Below, in pieces: positions 14,814 through 25,345 of a stretch of 64,000 nt of DNA; position 1 is the first letter of the stretch; each line of letters starts with the position of its first letter. The position numbers were made by a program, and so were the translations under genes. The stretch is from Clostridiales bacterium (lineage in GTDB: Bacteria > Bacillota > Clostridia > Christensenellales > CAG-314). The stretch lies in the NCBI GenBank assembly GCA_022508305.1, contig JAFLVM010000001.1, positions 499,347 to 563,346 on the forward strand, read 5' to 3'. The notes beneath the pieces are model-generated. The model saw nothing but the letters and a program-made list of their open reading frames with translations, was not told the origin of the DNA and made no database searches.

Positions 14814-16283
14814 TCAAATATTTTCATACAATTTGGAGGCCTTGTTGACTATCTCGGCAAATTCTGCCTTAAATTCATCCTTTTCCAAATAGCTTGCAAG
14901 CGTTTCAAGCCGCGCCAACACAGAGCTAAAGCTTGCGTCAGCCTTGTACTTTGATTGACGGAGAATCAGCCCAAACTCCAGCACGCATCCGATAAACACA
15001 CAGTCTTGGCTTGGCGTTTCGGTGTAGTCCGCAGTTGTATAGGTCAATGATACGCTCTTGCTCTCATCGTTAGACGGGTCTTTGTATCTAAGCTCTGCCG
15101 TGGCTACGTTACCCATTGCTTCGTCCTTCAATTCCACTTCGTACACTGCCGTGACGGTGTGTCCTGCGCCGATTTCACCCGCGTCAGTTGCCTCGTCTTC
15201 AAATTGCTCCTGTGACAGTAACTTGGTGTCGTAGCCAATAAGACGGTATTTGTTAACTACGTCGGCGTTGAATTCTACGCCGATTTTCGCGTCCTTGGCA
15301 ACTGTAACAAGCGTACCGCCCAATTCGTTTACAAGCACTTTCTTGGCTTCAAAAATGCTGTCGAGATATGCGTAATTGCCGTTACCGTTTCGCGCCAGCG
15401 TTTCCATCGTGACGTCGTTTGTATTGGTCATTCCTACGCCCAGTACGGAAAGGTAAATGCCGCTTTCGCGCTTCTGGGAAATTAGCAGCTGTAAACCGAT
15501 TTTACTGCTCACCCCTACGTTGAAATCGCCGTCGGTGGCAAGTATAACGCGATTGTTTCCGCCCTCAATAAAGTGCTTTTCGGCAATACGGTAGGCGTTT
15601 TGCAGTCCTCCCGCGCCGTTTGTGGAGCCTTTAGCCTCAAGATCCTCGATTACTCGGGCAATTTCGATCCTGTGCGAGCCTGTTTCGCCATCTAACGCTA
15701 CGCGGCTGTCGCCTGCATAGGTTACGACGGAAATTACGTCGCCGTCGTCAAGATTTTCCAGTAGCATTGTGAACGCTTGCTGAATTAGTCCCAGTCTGTC
15801 GCTTCCGTACATGGAACCGCTTGTATCAATCAAAAACACGAGATTGTTTCGCGGTTTGTTTTCAATAGTAAGTTCTTCTGCCGCGACGGAAATTGACAGT
15901 AATTTGTGTTCGCCGTTCCAAGGGCAGTCGAACAGGCTGCCGGAAAGTTCCAAAGCGTTGTCGCCTGTAGGACGGGCGTAGTCGTAGTTGAAATAGTTTA
16001 CGTATTCCTCAATTCGCACGGAACTGGGAGAAATCTTGCGGTTTTCCTCTATCTGCCTGCGCATGAGCGAATAATTTGCAGTGTTGCGATCCAGCGAAAA
16101 GTAGGAGTTGGGTTGCTCCGCTGCGGACACGAAATTTTGTTCTATTACCTCTTCGTACTGATAGTTCTCGCCGTATTCAAAGGAACTGTCCCAAAGGTAA
16201 CCGTAACCGCTGTCACAGGCAACGAACAGCGACAAACACAACACGAGTATGATTGACAGTATAACAACCGTTAATTTTTTCAT
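14814..16283 (-). CDS. VWA-domain lipoprotein (YfbK-like)
   Basis: The 489-residue protein has a lipoprotein signal ending L-F-V-A-C, so it is probably anchored to the outer face of the membrane. An N-terminal region (residues ~40-130) resembles the domain that precedes VWA in YfbK-type proteins. The VWA domain follows with the metal-ion-dependent adhesion site D-T-S-G-S near residue 151 and A-T-D-G-D near residue 250, then a beta-rich C-terminal region. It is the last gene of an operon with an ECF sigma factor and a membrane anti-sigma protein, so it may be a sensor or effector of that envelope-stress circuit. A GGAG site precedes the ATG. Confidence 0.85.
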   Translation of the reverse strand: MKKLTVVILSIILVLCLSLFVACDSGYGYLWDSSFEYGENYQYEEVIEQNFVSAAEQPNSYFSLDRNTANYSLMRRQIEENRKISPSSVRIEEYVNYFNYDYARPTGDNALELSGSLFDCPWNGEHKLLSISVAAEELTIENKPRNNLVFLIDTSGSMYGSDRLGLIQQAFTMLLENLDDGDVISVVTYAGDSRVALDGETGSHRIEIARVIEDLEAKGSTNGAGGLQNAYRIAEKHFIEGGNNRVILATDGDFNVGVSSKIGLQLLISQKRESGIYLSVLGVGMTNTNDVTMETLARNGNGNYAYLDSIFEAKKVLVNELGGTLVTVAKDAKIGVEFNADVVNKYRLIGYDTKLLSQEQFEDEATDAGEIGAGHTVTAVYEVELKDEAMGNVATAELRYKDPSNDESKSVSLTYTTADYTETPSQDCVFIGCVLEFGLILRQSKYKADASFSSVLARLETLASYLEKDEFKAEFAEIVNKASKLYENI

Positions 16284-16384
16284 ATCTTTCTCCTTTATAG
16301 GCCGTTTGCCTATACAACGCTCGGCAGGGCGGTTTTGTCCCGCCTTTGAGAAAAATTTTGAGCAAAGTATTTGAGCGGAACAGG

Positions 16385-17104
16385 TTACAACAGCTTTGAG
16401 ATTATTTCTTTCGCAACGCTTGTCACCTGTCCGTTGCGGGCTACTACGTAGAAGTGCATATCACGCGCGGCAAAAAACGCTTGAGTTACGTATTCTCCGT
16501 CGTCTGCATAGTCGCTTGTGCAGACAAGCCTGTCGTAACCGCTGTAAGCCCTGTAGACGCGTTTCAAATCTTCCCTGACGTAGCCGTCCACCTCTGCAAT
16601 AATTTCAATTTCCGTAAACTCGCCGTCTGCATTTCGCACCCCAAGTAACGCTTTTATATATCTTAGCTCACCGTCTTCGGTGTAAAAGGCGTAGTAACGC
16701 GCGCTGATAATTTCGTATTCGTCAAGTAGCCTGCTTATCTGTAACGCATCGTCGCAGTCGTCTATTGCAATGCTCCTGCCCTTGACGTCGCCAAAGGTGT
16801 AATATTCCGGCGCGGGTGTGGTTGTGACTACGTCATTTCCCGAACCGGGGCGGTCGTTAAACATTAAAAACGGCAAAAACACACTCACAACGGAAACGAA
16901 CAAGACGACGAGGCTGACGGGGATTATCCAACCGAGGTGGCGGGCAAATCCGTCGTTTTTGCGCGCGGAAGCAGACGGCTTTTGCTGTTTGCGGAAAGCT
17001 GTCATTTCATCACGCGCTGCGCTACTGAGGTCGTCGCGGGGAGTAAGTTCTCTCGCGTAATCGTCAAATAGCTGTTTTATCATATCGTCTTGTTTCTTCA
17101 TCAC
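16385..17104 (-). CDS. Probable anti-sigma factor, single membrane span
   Basis: About 239 residues: a charged cytoplasmic N terminus of ~55 residues, one strong membrane helix (near residues 57-80) and an extracytoplasmic part of ~155 residues with no family I recognise. It follows the ECF sigma gene after 13 nt, the usual place for an anti-sigma factor. The N terminus lacks an obvious zinc anti-sigma HxxxCxxC motif, so the assignment rests on position and topology. Start is ambiguous between GTG at 17104 (AAAGG 8 nt upstream) and ATG at 17101. Confidence 0.65.
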   Translation of the reverse strand: MMKKQDDMIKQLFDDYARELTPRDDLSSAARDEMTAFRKQQKPSASARKNDGFARHLGWIIPVSLVVLFVSVVSVFLPFLMFNDRPGSGNDVVTTTPAPEYYTFGDVKGRSIAIDDCDDALQISRLLDEYEIISARYYAFYTEDGELRYIKALLGVRNADGEFTEIEIIAEVDGYVREDLKRVYRAYSGYDRLVCTSDYADDGEYVTQAFFAARDMHFYVVARNGQVTSVAKEIISKLL

Positions 17105-17116
17105 TGTTACAACCTT

Positions 17117-17671
17117 TTACTGTGGCGGTTTTGTTCCGCTTTTTAGAAAATTCCTCATTTTTTGTTCGCCCGACTCTATCGCGCGCTGTACCGACGACTT
17201 GGATTTGCCGAGACTTTTCGCGCTGTCACGAACCGTAAAATCCATAAAGTACTTTTGGTAAATTACGCGCTTCTCAAATTCCGAAAGGGTACTCATTGCT
17301 TGCTTCAACAGTAAATGAGTCGTACTTTCTTCCGCCACGTCGTCGTCACTTGACAGGTGGAAAAAGTCGTCCACGTTCTCAGTTTTGTTACGATTTTCCC
17401 TTCGCAAGGCGTTGAGCGCTACGTTTTGCGTAATTTTACAAATCCAAGCGTAGCCGTTGGTGTCGGGTTGGTAGCTTGATGCGCTGCGCACAATTCGCAA
17501 AAAGCTGTCCTGTACCACGTCTTCGGCAATTGTCCTGTTTTTGACAACGGACAAAGCAATGGACAGCATACGGGCGGAAACAAGGCGCGACAAAGCATCC
17601 AGGGCAAATTCGTTGCCTTGGGAAATTTGTACGATATATACGTTTATTTGTCGTCTCATATCGTCCGTCAT
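17117..17671 (-). CDS. ECF-type RNA polymerase sigma factor
   Basis: From the ATG at 17671 the protein is 184 residues, the usual ECF length. Region 2 contains A-E-D-V-V-Q-D-S-F (core binding and -10 recognition) and region 4 ends with a helix-turn-helix around S-A-K-S-L-G-K-S-K-S-S-V-Q-R-A-I. A longer frame begins at a GTG at 17785 but has no ribosome site. A promoter's -10 box lies 7 nt before the ATG, so the mRNA may be leaderless. Downstream come an anti-sigma candidate and a VWA lipoprotein, a typical envelope-signalling operon. Confidence 0.82.
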   Translation of the reverse strand: MTDDMRRQINVYIVQISQGNEFALDALSRLVSARMLSIALSVVKNRTIAEDVVQDSFLRIVRSASSYQPDTNGYAWICKITQNVALNALRRENRNKTENVDDFFHLSSDDDVAEESTTHLLLKQAMSTLSEFEKRVIYQKYFMDFTVRDSAKSLGKSKSSVQRAIESGEQKMRNFLKSGTKPPQ

Positions 17672-17678
17672 AAATTTT

Positions 17679-17707
17679 AGTATAGCACAAAGCACGCTCT
17701 TGCGCAA
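17679..17707 (-). promoter_or_regulatory. Promoter of the ECF sigma operon (leaderless layout)
   Basis: Minus strand TTGCGC, a 17-nt spacer, TATACT, then 7 nt to the ATG at 17671. There is no Shine-Dalgarno sequence in the gap. The -35 box departs from consensus. Confidence 0.5.
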
Positions 17708-17803
17708 ACGACTGTAAACGTATTGGCGTTCGCCGTTTGACAATACAACAACGGACGACGCCGTTTTGTCCCACGTTTGCGACACAATCTGAAAATAAAA
17801 GAA

Positions 17804-17833
17804 AAAACTGCCGTAGAAAATCTAAGACAGTTT
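17804..17833 (-). terminator. Terminator after the DUF1624 gene
   Basis: Minus strand AAACTGTC, a 13-nt loop, GGCAGTTTTTTC: an 8-bp stem with one G-U pair and a U-tract. It lies between the DUF1624 stop at 17919 and the ECF sigma gene. Confidence 0.65.
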
Positions 17834-17918
17834 AGCTTATAGTACATTGAATACGTTTGAAAAATTAGGAATTTACCCCTCCCATACTGCGGGTACACAG
17901 GCGCGTGCGGTCAATATA

Positions 17919-18929
17919 TTACAATATGTTAAACATTCCGTGCAATAGGTAAATCAATCCGTACATTACCACTTGACTGATGAAGTACACCCACAGCGAG
18001 TGTCTACCGACAAAAGTGATAGGCGATACGAATTTGGGGTTGACGGAGGGGAAAATACTTTTCTTTTCGCGATACATCACGCGTCCGAGGAATGCGCCCA
18101 CCAAAAACCATCCAAAATCGGGGAAAAACGCCAAGTAGTCGCCGCCGCCACGGAACTTGATAATAACGTTGGTGCGCCATTCGCTTTCGCCAAATATGAG
18201 GTTAGTCCAATGGTTGCTTGTGTGACCGTGTATTACACAGGAGTGCTTTGCACAATATCCCACGATCAGCACCGTCATGATAACCGCAAACATCGTCACG
18301 CCGAAAATGTTTTTTTGCCAGTTTTTGGTCAGTTTGCCCCAAATCCACTCGATTGCCGTCCAAATTAGCACCGAAAGCGCCACTACGTGTATAACGTTAA
18401 AATAAATAGTCAACTTGGTGCCTAATATTGCATCTATGGCGTAGGTAACTACGGAAAACAGTATTGCGAAAACGCACATTTTGATAGCGCGCTTGCCGTT
18501 GCTGCGAGAAAAACTACAGGAAATACCGCTTGTAAATACGAACAGGGTGACGAAAACGTCGTGCGTTACGTCTCTCAGCGTGCCGTAGTAGTAGGCTTCG
18601 CCGACGGATTGCAACCATTGAAATAGCGCCGTGTTGTATTCGGTCCTGAAACCGAAGTACACGTCCCACATGAAGTGATCCCACACGACGAACAGAATCA
18701 TTAGTCCGCGCACGAAATCAATTTCCCATACGCGCTCGCGTTTCTTGGTTGCGGCAAGCTCGTCTATCGTAGCCTCAACTTCAGCCGAGGTGGGAGTCGT
18801 ATCACTTTCGGCGTGGATATTGTCCTCTTTGACGGGCGCAGTTTCGTCAACAGCTTCTTCAACAGGTTGACTTACTTCCACCTCTTCAAACGGAATATTC
18901 TTTTGTTTTTTTGTAGTTTTGTTACTCAT
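17919..18929 (-). CDS. DUF1624 / HGSNAT-like acyltransferase family membrane protein
   Basis: 336 residues with a ~75-residue acidic, low-complexity N terminus, then multiple membrane helices. The start of the membrane part reads R-x-x-E-I-D-F-V-R-G-L-M-I, followed by a W-D-H in the first helix. This is the signature of the DUF1624 family, related to heparan-alpha-glucosaminide N-acetyltransferase catalytic domains. The bacterial members probably move acyl groups to an envelope acceptor; the acceptor here is unknown. AAAGG lies 9 nt before the ATG. One copy of the TTTTTCTAACCCAT word lies about 30 nt upstream of the start. Confidence 0.8.
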   Translation of the reverse strand: MSNKTTKKQKNIPFEEVEVSQPVEEAVDETAPVKEDNIHAESDTTPTSAEVEATIDELAATKKRERVWEIDFVRGLMILFVVWDHFMWDVYFGFRTEYNTALFQWLQSVGEAYYYGTLRDVTHDVFVTLFVFTSGISCSFSRSNGKRAIKMCVFAILFSVVTYAIDAILGTKLTIYFNVIHVVALSVLIWTAIEWIWGKLTKNWQKNIFGVTMFAVIMTVLIVGYCAKHSCVIHGHTSNHWTNLIFGESEWRTNVIIKFRGGGDYLAFFPDFGWFLVGAFLGRVMYREKKSIFPSVNPKFVSPITFVGRHSLWVYFISQVVMYGLIYLLHGMFNIL

Positions 18930-18992
18930 CGTATTTGCCTTTGTATGAAAAATAAGCGATTTTTCTAACCCATGTCAACTTTTTAATGGAAA

Positions 18993-20075
<1,083 letters not shown>

Positions 20076-20111
20076 TTATTTTTGAATATGGGGTGAGTTT
20101 TTTTGCTATTT

Positions 20112-21524
20112 TCAGCTCTTCTTCATTGCGCGTCGTTGCGCTGCTGAACGAACGAGCCGTTTCAAGGTGTCAAGCGTTTCGTCGTTGTTTTCGGTGGTCA
20201 TGACAACCTGCAACAGTTCTTCCGTTGCCTGAACTGCGTCCTCGCTTGACAACATTCGGCGCACCAAGTACATGCCTTCAAGCTGACTTTGCGTAAGCAA
20301 CAGCTCTTCTCTGCGCGTACCGCTACGATTGAGGTCTACGGCGGGGAAAATGCGCTTTTCGCTCATGCGGCGGTCAAGCTGAATTTCCATGTTGCCCGTG
20401 CCCTTAAACTCTTCGTAAATGATGTCGTCCATTTTGCTGCCTGTGTCAATCAAAGCCGTAGCCAGTATCGTCAGGCTGCCGCCGTTACGCGTGTTTCTTC
20501 CCGCGCCAAACATTTTCTTGGGTTCCTGCAATGCGGAAATGTCCAAGCCGCCCGTGAGCGTTCTGCCCGTTTGTTCGGCAATTTGGTTGTAGGCGCGACC
20601 AAGGCGCGTTATGCTGTCCATCAAAATCATAACGTCCTGACCTTGCTCTACACGCCTACGGGCGTTGGCAAATACAAGCTCGGCAATGCGGCAGTGATTG
20701 GACGGCTGTTGATCGAAGGTGGAATACACCACCTCGCAGTCCACGCTCTCCTTGAAGTCGGTAACTTCCTCGGGGCGTTCGTCAATTAGCAGCACCGTCA
20801 AGTGAATTTCGGGGTGGTTTTTCTTTACCGCCATTGCAATCTTTTTGAGCAAAATAGTCTTACCTGTTTTGGGAGGAGCAACTATTAGTCCGCGCTGTCC
20901 TTTACCAATAGGCGCAACCAAATCCAATACGCGAAGCGAATAATCGGATTTTTCCGAGCGCATATTTATACGGTTACACGGAAAACACGGTTCAAGCGAG
21001 TCGAACGGCGTACGCTTGATGTCGTTGCAGGGCTGGTCGTTGATTTCTTCAATGAAAATCGCCGTGGGAGCCTGTCTGTCGGGGTATTGACGGATTGCCA
21101 CCTTGAGCTTGTCACCCGACTGTACCTTCATTCGGCTGATCATGTTGGCGGAAACGTAGTAGTCCTTGTTGGGTGTGTTGGAATAGTTGTTGGTGCGTAC
21201 GAAGCCGTAACCGCCGTCCGACATTATTTCCAAAATGCCCGTACGGGGCAAGCTGGGGTCAACGTTGTCCGACGCGGCAGTCAAATCGTCCTTGATTTCA
21301 GGCTCACTTTGACGGACGCCCTGTCCCTTGGGTGGACGGCCGGGTTTTTTGCGTTCTTCTATCACCTCGCCCTTATACGCGCCAATGATTTTTTCTATAA
21401 GCACGTTGCGCCTACGGTTGCCCGGTACTATTTCAAATTGACGGGCAAGAACGCGTAAATCCGAGATATTCATGTTGTCGAGAGCAGCAACAAGTTCCTC
21501 CAAAGACTGGAATTTAGTAGACAT
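20112..21524 (-). CDS. rho: Transcription termination factor Rho
   Basis: 470 residues. An N-terminal Rho-N helical domain (residues ~1-50) is followed by a basic, proline-rich linker (K-K-P-G-R-P-P-K), the cold-shock RNA-binding domain, and the RecA-type motor with Walker [16 protein letters not shown] near residue 195 and Walker B around V-M-I-L-M-D-S. The hexamer unwinds RNA to stop transcription. AGGAGG precedes the ATG by 4 nt. The ~350-nt region upstream may hold a leader. Confidence 0.97.
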   Translation of the reverse strand: MSTKFQSLEELVAALDNMNISDLRVLARQFEIVPGNRRRNVLIEKIIGAYKGEVIEERKKPGRPPKGQGVRQSEPEIKDDLTAASDNVDPSLPRTGILEIMSDGGYGFVRTNNYSNTPNKDYYVSANMISRMKVQSGDKLKVAIRQYPDRQAPTAIFIEEINDQPCNDIKRTPFDSLEPCFPCNRINMRSEKSDYSLRVLDLVAPIGKGQRGLIVAPPKTGKTILLKKIAMAVKKNHPEIHLTVLLIDERPEEVTDFKESVDCEVVYSTFDQQPSNHCRIAELVFANARRRVEQGQDVMILMDSITRLGRAYNQIAEQTGRTLTGGLDISALQEPKKMFGAGRNTRNGGSLTILATALIDTGSKMDDIIYEEFKGTGNMEIQLDRRMSEKRIFPAVDLNRSGTRREELLLTQSQLEGMYLVRRMLSSEDAVQATEELLQVVMTTENNDETLDTLKRLVRSAAQRRAMKKS

Positions 21525-21876
21525 GGTTCCTCCTAAAAAACGATACGATAAATTTTTTACTCAAACGTGAACTTTTATAATGCAAATAGTTAGTCACACA
21601 AGACTAACTTGAGTAGATTTTGTGATAGGTATCAGATATTTGTGTAATAATTACGGTAAAAAGTAGTGACGGAGTTGCAAATGAAGTGATAAAGAGTTCA
21701 AAACCGCAAAAGCTTTTTATCAATTGTAATATATATTCAATTACTTGTCAACAGGCCTAATACTTTTGTTGAATATACGCAAAAATTGTCGTTTTTCAGA
21801 CCCATGTCTGAAAAAAAGATGTCAAAAAGTTAAAACAAACCGAAATTCGTTAGTTTCGAAATGCTGTAAAATTGTG
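21525..21876. other. Intergenic stretch upstream of rho
   Basis: AT-rich with no open frame that looks coding. It contains the short inverted repeat GTTAGT...ACTAAC (21590-21609) and a perfect 10-bp dyad TTTTTCAGAC-CCAT-GTCTGAAAAA (about 21791-21816) carrying the recurrent GACATGGG word. Neither dyad has a U-tract, so they do not look like intrinsic terminators. Autoregulation of rho through its leader is known in other bacteria and could apply here. Confidence 0.45.
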
Positions 21877-22413
21877 TTAGTTGAAGCGTTGGGTTAAAAT
21901 CGCGTTGCCGTCAAAGTCGTAAATTGTTACGCCGTTTTCGTCCACTAATGCGTAGGAAGATACGTCCTTGGGCAGTGACGCGCTGCTTAGGTTTACGCAA
22001 TACACGCCGTTGACAACGCTCACCTCGTTTACGTGAAAGTGACCGTACATGATTACGTCTCCGCAGGCAAGAGGAGGCAAATTGTCTTTGTTGTACACGT
22101 GTCCATGCGTTAAAAACAGTTTGCGAGAACCTAAAGGCAAAACGTTGTGTTTAATAAAAGTAAAATTACTAATCATCCCGTCCACTTCGCTGTCGCAGTT
22201 GCCCTGTATTGCCAAAATCCTGTCGGAAACGGAATTGAGTAGCTCCGCAACACGCATAGGCGCGTAGTCCTTGGGGAAGGGATTGCGCGGACCGTGATTG
22301 TAAACGTCGCCCAACAAAACAAGCAGTTCGGCGTCAGATTCCTTAAACTTTTGCACTACGCGCTCGGCAAAATAGGCAGAACCGTGGATGTCCGTTGCTA
22401 CAAGCAGCTTCAT
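21877..22413 (-). CDS. yfcE: YfcE-type metallophosphoesterase
   Basis: 178 residues with the calcineurin-like phosphoesterase motifs in order: D-I-H-G near residue 8, G-D-V near 36, G-N-C-D near 73, and T-H-G-H followed by G-H-F-H in the second half. These bind two divalent metals. Length and motif spacing match YfcE/MJ0936 phosphodiesterases, which are active on simple phosphodiesters; the natural substrate is unknown. It ends the minus-strand run tmk-holB-ricT-yfcE, with gaps of 10 nt or overlaps. Confidence 0.88.
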   Translation of the reverse strand: MKLLVATDIHGSAYFAERVVQKFKESDAELLVLLGDVYNHGPRNPFPKDYAPMRVAELLNSVSDRILAIQGNCDSEVDGMISNFTFIKHNVLPLGSRKLFLTHGHVYNKDNLPPLACGDVIMYGHFHVNEVSVVNGVYCVNLSSASLPKDVSSYALVDENGVTIYDFDGNAILTQRFN

Positions 22414-22423
22414 ACTACACCAA

Positions 22424-23326
22424 TTATTCCTCTTCTTGAGGCAAAACGTCCGTGTCGTCCTCGTCGTCGCCTACGTTGTCCTTGCATCCGTTGCAGTTTG
22501 CGCACTTGTCGGGGTAGACGGGAGTAATGCCCAGTTCTTCCAAACCGTATTCATGCAGTTCAAAGGATTCGTCCGCCGCAACCGTCTTGACAACCACTGT
22601 CTGACGGAGCACGTCGATACTTTCCACCCTGCCGCGCCCCTTGGGAGTGTCGATTTCGCTGTTGAGTTTGGGCATAAATTTGAGGGTGTCGGCGTAGTAG
22701 TCGTCCTCGAATTTCAAGCAACACATAAGCCGTCCGCACAGTCCGGAAATCTTACCCGGGTTCAAAGAAAGCCCTTGATGCTTTGCCATTTTGATAGAAA
22801 CGCGTTCAAAGTCCGTCATATAGTCGTTGCAGCAGCACACTCTGCCGCAGGGACCCAAGCCGCCCTTCATCTTACATTCATCGCGAATGCCTATCTGTCT
22901 TAGTTCAATACGCATGCGGAAAGTTGCCGCCATTTCCTTGACGAGGTCGCGGAAGTCAACGCGATTGTCCGACGCGAAGTAAAAAATAACCTTGCTGTTG
23001 TCAAAAGTAAACTCGGCGTCCACGAATTTCATGTCAAGCTTGCGCCTGTTTGCCATGTTCTGCGCCTGCCTGACGGAGGAGTGACGCCTTTTGAGATTTT
23101 CCTCGTGCTGCGCGTAGTCCGCCTCGGTGGCTTTCCGTACCACAGGCTTCAGTTCCTTGAGTTCAGCATCGGGAATTTCCTTGTTGGCAACGGCAACGGT
23201 GCCGAACTCCACTCCGCGAGCCGTCTCCACTATCGCGCCTTCGCCCTTTTCAAAAACCAGTCCGTTGGGCGCAAAATAGTACAGCTTACCTGTATCTTTA
23301 AATTTGATTCCTACTATTTCCGACAT
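22424..23326 (-). CDS. ricT: RicT (YaaT), PSP1-domain subunit of the Ric complex
   Basis: 300 residues with a PSP1 domain. The cysteine pattern G-P-C-G-R-V-C-C-C followed by L-C-G-R-L-M-C-C in the middle matches RicT, which with RicA and RicF carries iron-sulfur clusters, stimulates RNase Y mRNA maturation and affects sporulation and competence in Bacillus. The acidic tail carries C-x2-C-x2-C. Its first 13 nt overlap the end of holB, and GGAG lies 12 nt before the ATG. The tmk-holB-ricT order is the usual Firmicute arrangement. Confidence 0.93.
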   Translation of the reverse strand: MSEIVGIKFKDTGKLYYFAPNGLVFEKGEGAIVETARGVEFGTVAVANKEIPDAELKELKPVVRKATEADYAQHEENLKRRHSSVRQAQNMANRRKLDMKFVDAEFTFDNSKVIFYFASDNRVDFRDLVKEMAATFRMRIELRQIGIRDECKMKGGLGPCGRVCCCNDYMTDFERVSIKMAKHQGLSLNPGKISGLCGRLMCCLKFEDDYYADTLKFMPKLNSEIDTPKGRGRVESIDVLRQTVVVKTVAADESFELHEYGLEELGITPVYPDKCANCNGCKDNVGDDEDDTDVLPQEEE

Positions 23327-24294
23327 CTGTATCTGATCTCCAATATTCCGTTTAGCAGTTGGTCAATGACGACGGAGGGGTTTCCGTTGTCGTCCAACTT
23401 TTTTTTCGCCGCGTTTATTCTCTCTATGCAGCTTTGCGCAGCGGCTAACGTGTAGTTTGCGCAAATTTGGTCAATAGTATTTTTGAGATGGGGTAGCAAA
23501 ACAAGCTCGGGAGCAAGCCTGTACACCACGCTTTCGCGTAGCAGCACTGTCAAAAATCCCAAGCAATCGTTAATGTATTCCCTGTTACTCAGAATTTCCG
23601 AAGCGTAACGTAAGGCGGTTTTGGTAGAAGTCATTTCCGTAGCAATACGCTCCGCCGTCTTGTAGGCTTCGAATATTGCGGGGTTGTTGAGTATGCGTTC
23701 GCCTGTTTGAACGCTTCCGCCTGACATTGCTGCCGCCATTTCGCAGGAAGTGAGATTGAAGCTCTTTTCAAGCAATGCTTTTCTAACATCGTCTACGCTC
23801 AGCTTGTCCTGTTTGAGTATCTGACAGCGGCTACGCACGGTAGGTAAAAGCCCTTCCGCGTCCGTCACGCCGACGAAAATATATACGTTGCCCTCCGGTT
23901 CTTCGAGAGTTTTCAGTAGCTTGTTTTGCCACAGCTCGCTGCCCACTCCCGCAAGCGAATTGGACGCGTCAATCAAAAACACGCGTTGTTCACTGTTGTC
24001 CACAGGGCGTTTGTAGCTTTCTTCCACAAGATACGCCATGTCGGCAACTGTCAAGCGGTTTTTCTGCGTGTCCAGCGGCAAGTAAATTACGTCTTGATGC
24101 GCGCTCTCAATCACCTTTTTGCACGCATCGCAGTTGCAACCGACGTGATTGTAGCACATCGTAACAACAGCGCATTCGCGTAGAAGGCTTTGCAAATGCT
24201 GCTTTTCGCCCACAACGACGTATGCGTGAGCGGCGCGACCTTCCTTGAAAGCGGAAACGAGATATTGACCGACGTTTTTGTCAAAGGTCATCAT
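23314..24294 (-). CDS. holB: DNA polymerase III delta-prime subunit
   Basis: 326 residues, of the clamp-loader delta-prime family: AAA+ fold with the N-terminal region (H-A-Y-V-V-V-G) in place of a full Walker A, a zinc-binding C-N-C-D-A-C cluster near residue 55, L-L-K-T-L-E-E-P near 130 and the SRC-type R-S-R-C arginine region near 155. It belongs to the clamp-loader core that places the beta clamp at primer ends. Its ATG overlaps the tmk TGA (ATGA), implying translational coupling. Confidence 0.92.
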   Translation of the reverse strand: MMTFDKNVGQYLVSAFKEGRAAHAYVVVGEKQHLQSLLRECAVVTMCYNHVGCNCDACKKVIESAHQDVIYLPLDTQKNRLTVADMAYLVEESYKRPVDNSEQRVFLIDASNSLAGVGSELWQNKLLKTLEEPEGNVYIFVGVTDAEGLLPTVRSRCQILKQDKLSVDDVRKALLEKSFNLTSCEMAAAMSGGSVQTGERILNNPAIFEAYKTAERIATEMTSTKTALRYASEILSNREYINDCLGFLTVLLRESVVYRLAPELVLLPHLKNTIDQICANYTLAAAQSCIERINAAKKKLDDNGNPSVVIDQLLNGILEIRYRCRK

Positions 24295-24914
24295 TTGAAA
24301 ATTCCCCTACGCTGGAGTACTTCGCGTAGCTTTGCCTGAGTTTGTTCCTTGGTTCCCGACGCGTCAATGACCTCGAATTGCTCGGGGTGCTCGGCAATCA
24401 AGCGTTTGTAGCCCTCGTACACTTTGACGTGAAAGCTGTAATCCACCGCCTCCATGCGGTCGGTTTTGTCTGCTCCGCCCTTGCGCATAAAGGCGTTTTC
24501 GGGGGACAGGTCCAAAAATACGGTAAAATCAGGCATATATTCGCCTACTGCAATTTCGTTGAGCTTAACGATTTTGTCCAAACCCAAACCGCGCCCAATT
24601 CCTTGATAAACGTAGGATGAATGTACGTAACGGTCGCAAAAAACCACCTTGCCTTCCTCAAGCGCAGGCTTTACAATGTCCTTGAGGTGCTGAATACGCG
24701 ACGCCGCGTACAGAAACGCCTCGCAAAGGTCGTCCATGTCGCTGTTGTTTGCGTCGAGAAGTATACGGCGAATTTGCTCGGCAATTTCGCTGCCGCCCGG
24801 TTCGCGAGTGAAAACTACGTTGTAACCGTTTTCTTCGCAGTATTGTTTGAGCAACCTCGTCTGATAGGTCTTTCCGACGCCTTCGCAGCCCTCAATGGTA
24901 ATAAAATTGCGCAT
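24291..24914 (-). CDS. tmk: Thymidylate kinase
   Basis: The start chosen is the ATG at 24914 with AGGAG upstream, giving 207 residues, the normal length. The P-loop is E-G-C-E-G-V-G-K-T near residue 8; T-R-E-P-G-G-S (dTMP binding) and F-C-D-R-Y-V-H-S-S (DRY motif) follow. It converts dTMP to dTDP. The frame is open further upstream, but that part overlaps the divergent promoter region. Confidence 0.95.
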   Translation of the reverse strand: MRNFITIEGCEGVGKTYQTRLLKQYCEENGYNVVFTREPGGSEIAEQIRRILLDANNSDMDDLCEAFLYAASRIQHLKDIVKPALEEGKVVFCDRYVHSSYVYQGIGRGLGLDKIVKLNEIAVGEYMPDFTVFLDLSPENAFMRKGGADKTDRMEAVDYSFHVKVYEGYKRLIAEHPEQFEVIDASGTKEQTQAKLREVLQRRGIFK

Positions 24915-24987
24915 AATTTCTCCTGTCGTAACCAAAGTAAAAATACTAAGAGATATAGTAACATATTTTTTACAATATTTCAAGTCA

Positions 24988-25016
24988 TTGACAACACCCG
25001 CCAAAAAAAGTATAAT
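24988..25016 (+). promoter_or_regulatory. Consensus promoter for the MGMT-like gene
   Basis: TTGACA, 17-nt spacer, TATAAT: a perfect sigma-A match. It ends 19 nt before the ATG at 25036 and lies in the divergent gap with tmk. Confidence 0.85.
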
Positions 25017-25035
25017 CAACACAAGGTGCAATTGT

Positions 25036-25344
25036 ATGGACGGCTTTTTTCAACGGGTATACGAAACAGTCAAACAAATACCTTGCGGCAAGGTGGCTAC
25101 GTACGGGCAAATTGCGCGTCTAATTGGCAAACCGCGCGCCTCAAGACAGGTTGGTTGGGCGTTGCACGTCAATCCCGAGCCATTCGTCACACCCTGTCAC
25201 AGAGTAGTAAACCGCGAGGGGAAGCTGTCGGGCGCGTTCGCATTCGGCGGGAAAAACGTTCAGCACGACTTACTTACCAAAGAGGGCGTAACCTTCGTGG
25301 ACGACGACACGGTAGACTTAGCTAAACACCTGTGGGAGATTTGA
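25036..25344 (+). CDS. Single-domain MGMT-family DNA alkyltransferase-like protein
   Basis: 102 residues, matching only the C-terminal DNA-binding domain of O6-alkylguanine-DNA alkyltransferase (Ogt/MGMT). The active-site motif T-P-C-H-R-V is intact near residue 52, so alkyl transfer is possible; alkyltransferase-like proteins instead carry Trp at this cysteine. The helix-turn-helix arginine finger region (G-K-P-R-A-S-R-Q-V-G) is present. It is shorter than full Ogt (~165 residues) because the N-terminal domain is missing. It is driven by a perfect consensus promoter and precedes two winged-helix membrane proteins by 1 nt. Confidence 0.85.
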   Translation: MDGFFQRVYETVKQIPCGKVATYGQIARLIGKPRASRQVGWALHVNPEPFVTPCHRVVNREGKLSGAFAFGGKNVQHDLLTKEGVTFVDDDTVDLAKHLWEI

Positions 25345-25345
25345 T

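Noticed and set aside
21791..21816. TTTTTCAGAC/GTCTGAAAAA dyad as a terminator
   Set aside because: The perfect stem is flanked by A rather than U on the RNA side in both directions, so it does not fit an intrinsic terminator.
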